In this document: positions 60,982 through 64,000 of the stretch, piece after piece
Position numbering within the stretch: position 1 is the stretch's first letter
How the letters are laid out: every line of letters begins with the position of its first letter
From: Aphelocoma coerulescens
Lineage: Eukaryota > Chordata > Aves > Passeriformes > Corvidae
NCBI RefSeq assembly: GCF_041296385.1
Contig: NW_027184062.1
Span: 1,493,501-1,557,500, forward strand
DNA: 64,000 bases
Direction: 5' to 3'
Made by a program: the position numbers and the translations under genes
Notes under the pieces: model-generated
What the model was told of the DNA's origin: nothing
Databases searched by the model: none
What the model saw: only the letters and a program-made list of their open reading frames with translations

Positions 60982-63159
60982 GCTTTTAATATTTAGCATT
61001 GTTATCCTTTTCCTGTGTGTTTGTTAAAAAAATAGGTTTTATCTCTTTCACTTTCTTCCCAGGAAAGTTCTTTTTTCCAAAAACCTGGTGGGGGAGGGCT
61101 GGGTGTAACCTGCCTTCTATCAGAGGATATTTTCCTCCAAATTTGTCCAAACCGGCACAGCCTGTCCTTTCCTGGGTCTCTGTTGCAGATGGAAGCTGCT
61201 GGTGCCATTGTCAGCTTGAAGCCCTCTTTTGATGCAAGCAGATGTTGCCAGGTGTGTTCAGCAGCTGTTGCTCAATGCTTATGCCAAGCTATTGTGTTCC
61301 TCATGGAACCAAGGAGCCATTGTGACACTGCAGGGGCTGATGGCATCAATGAGGCAATTGTGACAGTAAAGAACCTCCTAGAAACAAGGCTCCATTGTGA
61401 CACCGTGGGGAATCATGGAATCAAGGAGCCCATTGTGACACGGCTGCACGGAACCAATGGTCCATGGTTACACGGCGGATTCAAGAAGAGCACAGTGACA
61501 CCACGCAACATCACGGAACCATAGGTCCATTGTGACACAGCGGGGCCTCATGGAAACAAGGGGACCATTGTGGCAAAGCAGGGCCTAATGGAAGCATGGA
61601 GAGCATTGTGACACTAAGGAAACTCCTGGAACCAAGATGACCACTGGCACATAATGGAACCTCATGGAAGCAAGCATCCATGATGACTTTGGAGGGCCTC
61701 AGGGACCACAGGACCCATTGTGACACAGCAGGACCTGGTGGAACCAAGGAGCCTTTGTGATACTCCAGATCCACATGGAAGCCAGGGTGCACTGAGACAC
61801 AGCGGGGCCTTGTTGGAACCAAAGACACCTCTGCAAAAAGCAGGCTAGCTCATAGAAGCAAGGAGTCCATTGTTACAACATCAAAGCTATGGAAGCAAGG
61901 GACCATTGTGACACTGCGGGGCCTCATGGAACCAATTGTCCATGATGACAGTGCGGATCAAAAGAGACCATGGTGACACTGCGGAACCTGATGGAACCAA
62001 GGAGCCATTGTGACACAGTGGGGCCTCATGGAATCAAGGAGACCATTGTGACCCAGGTGTTGCATGGGAAGGCAAGGAGCCATTGTGACACTTTGGGCTT
62101 CTTCCCTTGAGCTCTGCAGCTGGCTGTCCCAGCCCAGCGCACCATGTGCCACCTGCTCTCCTCAGGGCTCTGCCTGCACACAGCCCCAGGAGAAGTTTTC
62201 CTGTTTGCAAGGAAAGAATGGAAAAGCCGGAGCAGGTTTCCTAAACAACAAACCCCACTCAGGAGCCACATGCTCAGTACAGGCTGCCTGGAACGATGTC
62301 CCCTTTCTACAAGGGTCAGTGTGAGCAGGAATGAATGATCTCTGGGAGCAGAATTCTCGGAGTCTTTCCACTGAATTCTCTGTCCCTGTGTCTTGGGGTG
62401 ACTTTATTGTGTGTATCCCCTATTGCTGCTCTATGCCCAGAAGTGAACTTTGTGCATTTCTGTGCCTTTCAACTGAGCCTGAGAGGGGGGAGAGGAAAAA
62501 AAACCGGACAAACTTCTCAGAGCGTTTGTTCAAGGACACACATACACACTCCTCTGCATCCTGCTTGCAGCAAGAGTGGAGGAAGCAACCTTGTTTCTTT
62601 TTAGCCAGTTTTCAGCTCTTTTTCTCTGGGGGGAGATGGAGAGTTGAACTTTGTTTTCCTGGGACTTCGGGGGTTTTTTTCCCTTCTTCTCTTCTTGACT
62701 CTTTCAACATCAGACCACATTGGGAGAATTTTCTCCCGAGGTTGGGGCCCTGAATGTGGGCCCATGAGCCAGCTGCAAGGAGGAGGAGAGAGACTACACC
62801 TACGGAAGTGTTGGGGTTCCTCCCCCCTGCCATGAGGTCATGGGAGAGGGGACCCTGGGGTAGAGGCATGGCCTGGGCACGGGGGGTCTCCCTGCTCCCT
62901 GCTCACATGTGCCCTAACCCTGTTCAGCACTGCTTATTTTGTGTTGCCCTGTGCGAGGAGGGCCCTGGTTGTGCCGTGATTGCTCAGTTCTTTGGCAGTG
63001 CCCCGCCCATGTGGCTGGAGAAGAAAGAGCTCTGAAACTTCTCTCAAGAATCGCTCCCTGTTTCTTTGCACGGGCCTCGCTGTCTATGGATGTTTCAGGA
63101 GACCCCACCGAAACACAGAAGGACTCTCAAATTATCCCAGCTTTCTCTGCACAGCGAGA
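60982..63159 (+). repeat. Unit 29
   Basis: A 2,178 bp copy with aataggtttt, cctccaaatttg near 61134, agtaaagaacc, ggctgcacgg, catccatgatgac, and aaaagagacc at 61960. Confidence 0.95.
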
Positions 63160-64000
63160 GCTTTTAATATTTAGCATTGTTATCCTTTTCCTGTGTGTTT
63201 GTTAAAAAAATAGGTTTTATCTCTTTCACTTTCTTCCCAGGAAAGTTCTTTTTTCCAAAAACCTGGTGGGGGAGGGCTGGGTGTAACCTGCCTTCTATCA
63301 GAGGATATTTTCCTCCAAATTTGTCCAAACCGGCACAGCCTGTCCTTTCCTGGGTCTCTGTTGCAGATGGAAGCTGCTGGTGCCATTGTCAGCTTGAAGC
63401 CCTCTTTTGATGCAAGCAGATGTTGCCAGGTGTGTTCAGCAGCTGTTGCTCAATGCTTATGCCAAGCTATTGTGTTCCTCATGGAACCAAGGAGCCATTG
63501 TGACACTGCAGGGGCTGATGGCATCAATGAGGCAATTGTGACAGTAAAGAACCTCCTAGAAACAAGGCTCCATTGTGACACCGTGGGGAATCATGGAATC
63601 AAGGAGCCCATTGTGACACGGCTGCACGGAACCAATGGTCCATGGTTACACGGCGGATTCAAGAAGAGCACAGTGACACCACGCAACATCACGGAACCAT
63701 AGGTCCATTGTGACACAGCGGGGCCTCATGGAAACAAGGGGACCATTGTGGCAAAGCAGGGCCTAATGGAAGCATGGAGAGCATTGTGACACTAAGGAAA
63801 CTCCTGGAACCAAGATGACCACTGGCACATAATGGAACCTCATGGAAGCAAGCATCCATGATGACTTTGGAGGGCCTCAGGGACCACAGGACCCATTGTG
63901 ACACAGCAGGACCTGGTGGAACCAAGGAGCCTTTGTGATACTCCAGATCCACATGGAAGCCAGGGTGCACTGAGACACAGCGGGGCCTTGTTGGAACCAA
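63160..64000 (+). repeat. Unit 30, cut by the window edge
   Basis: The first 841 bases of a copy, matching 60982-61822 with no difference seen. The array continues beyond the window. Confidence 0.97.

Larger units (their letters stand above)
1..64000 (+). repeat. Macrosatellite array, about 29.4 copies of a 2,178 bp unit
   Basis: The same roughly 2.18 kb sequence recurs from end to end with no spacer and always in the same orientation. The landmark ggttttaatatttagc, or its gc-starting variant, occurs at 1, 2179, 4357, 6535, 8711, 10889, 13104, 15276 and on to 63160. Copy lengths are 2171-2178 bp except copy 6, which is 2215 bp. Copies look very similar by eye, differing by scattered substitutions and a few indel sites. 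Both edges of the window lie inside the array, so its true length is unknown. Phase 1 is set arbitrarily by the window start. The unit length and internal complexity fit a macrosatellite rather than a simple satellite. Confidence 0.99.
59786..64000 (+). repeat. Recent single-unit duplication (units 28-30)
   Basis: Bases 59786-61822 match 61964-64000 at offset 2,178 with no difference seen, about 2.0 kb up to the window edge. The left limit is 59785 g/61963 a. Shared private variants include agtaaagaacc, ggctgcacgg and agcacagtgac in units 29 and 30. The identity may continue beyond the window. Confidence 0.85.

Noticed and set aside
1..64000. CENP-B box or telomeric repeats marking a centromere or telomere
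   Set aside because: I found no sequence fitting the CENP-B box pattern on either strand in the unit and no TTAGGG tract. A centromeric role remains possible but has no sequence support here.
1..64000. Intact endogenous retrovirus
   Set aside because: No gag, pol or env frame, no paired LTRs and no target-site duplication are visible. Only LTR-like fragments of uncertain origin are present.
1..64000. rRNA or tRNA tandem gene cluster
   Set aside because: The regular array suggested a gene cluster, but I recognise no conserved rRNA core, tRNA cloverleaf or RNA polymerase III box pair in the unit.

Overview
The whole 64 kb window is one head-to-tail tandem array of a long repeat unit, a macrosatellite with a basic period of 2,178 bp. 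I count 29 complete copies and a 30th cut by the right edge, all in the same orientation, with no unrelated DNA between them. Taking the first base as phase 1, copies begin at 1, 2179, 4357, 6535, 8711 and so on to 63160. I find no gene, tRNA, rRNA, CRISPR array or intact mobile element. The open frames (none over about 140 codons) overlap on both strands and are broken by point changes and one-base indels between copies.

The unit has a fixed internal layout (phases from copy 1). Phases 1-308 are a T-rich block with two pyrimidine-tract/AG sites. Phases 309-1112 hold about 23 degenerate 36-39 bp sub-repeats around cattgtgacac...catggaaccaaggagc. Phases 1113-1369 are single-copy. Phases 1370-1560 look like the R/U5 part of a retroviral LTR (AGTAAA, GT-rich downstream stretch, purine tract). 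Phases 1561-1925 carry hairpins, a pyrimidine tract and a G-rich stretch, and phases 1926-2178 carry a GC box.

The array has higher-order structure. Copies 1-5, 7-10 and 15-17 mostly alternate between two variants, A and B (a 4,356 bp dimer with some internal mosaicism). Copies 9-14 (17452-30510) are repeated as copies 15-20 (30511-43569): a six-unit, 13,059 bp higher-order repeat whose members match in order, length and private variants, with at least five substitutions between the two blocks. Copies 21-25 are mosaics. Copies 26-30 hold very recent single-unit duplications, with about 2.0 and 2.2 kb stretches in which I see no difference at offset 2,178.

The organism is a eukaryote, and a vertebrate is most likely. 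From memory of sequence style (not a search), the sub-repeat motif and LTR-like blocks resemble endogenous-retrovirus-derived satellites of songbirds, so a passerine bird is my best guess at moderate confidence. The chromosomal position (centromeric, subtelomeric, sex-linked or other) cannot be read from the window. Nothing here acts as a gene system; the biology is that of array expansion, unequal exchange and conversion, with possible transcription from LTR remnants.
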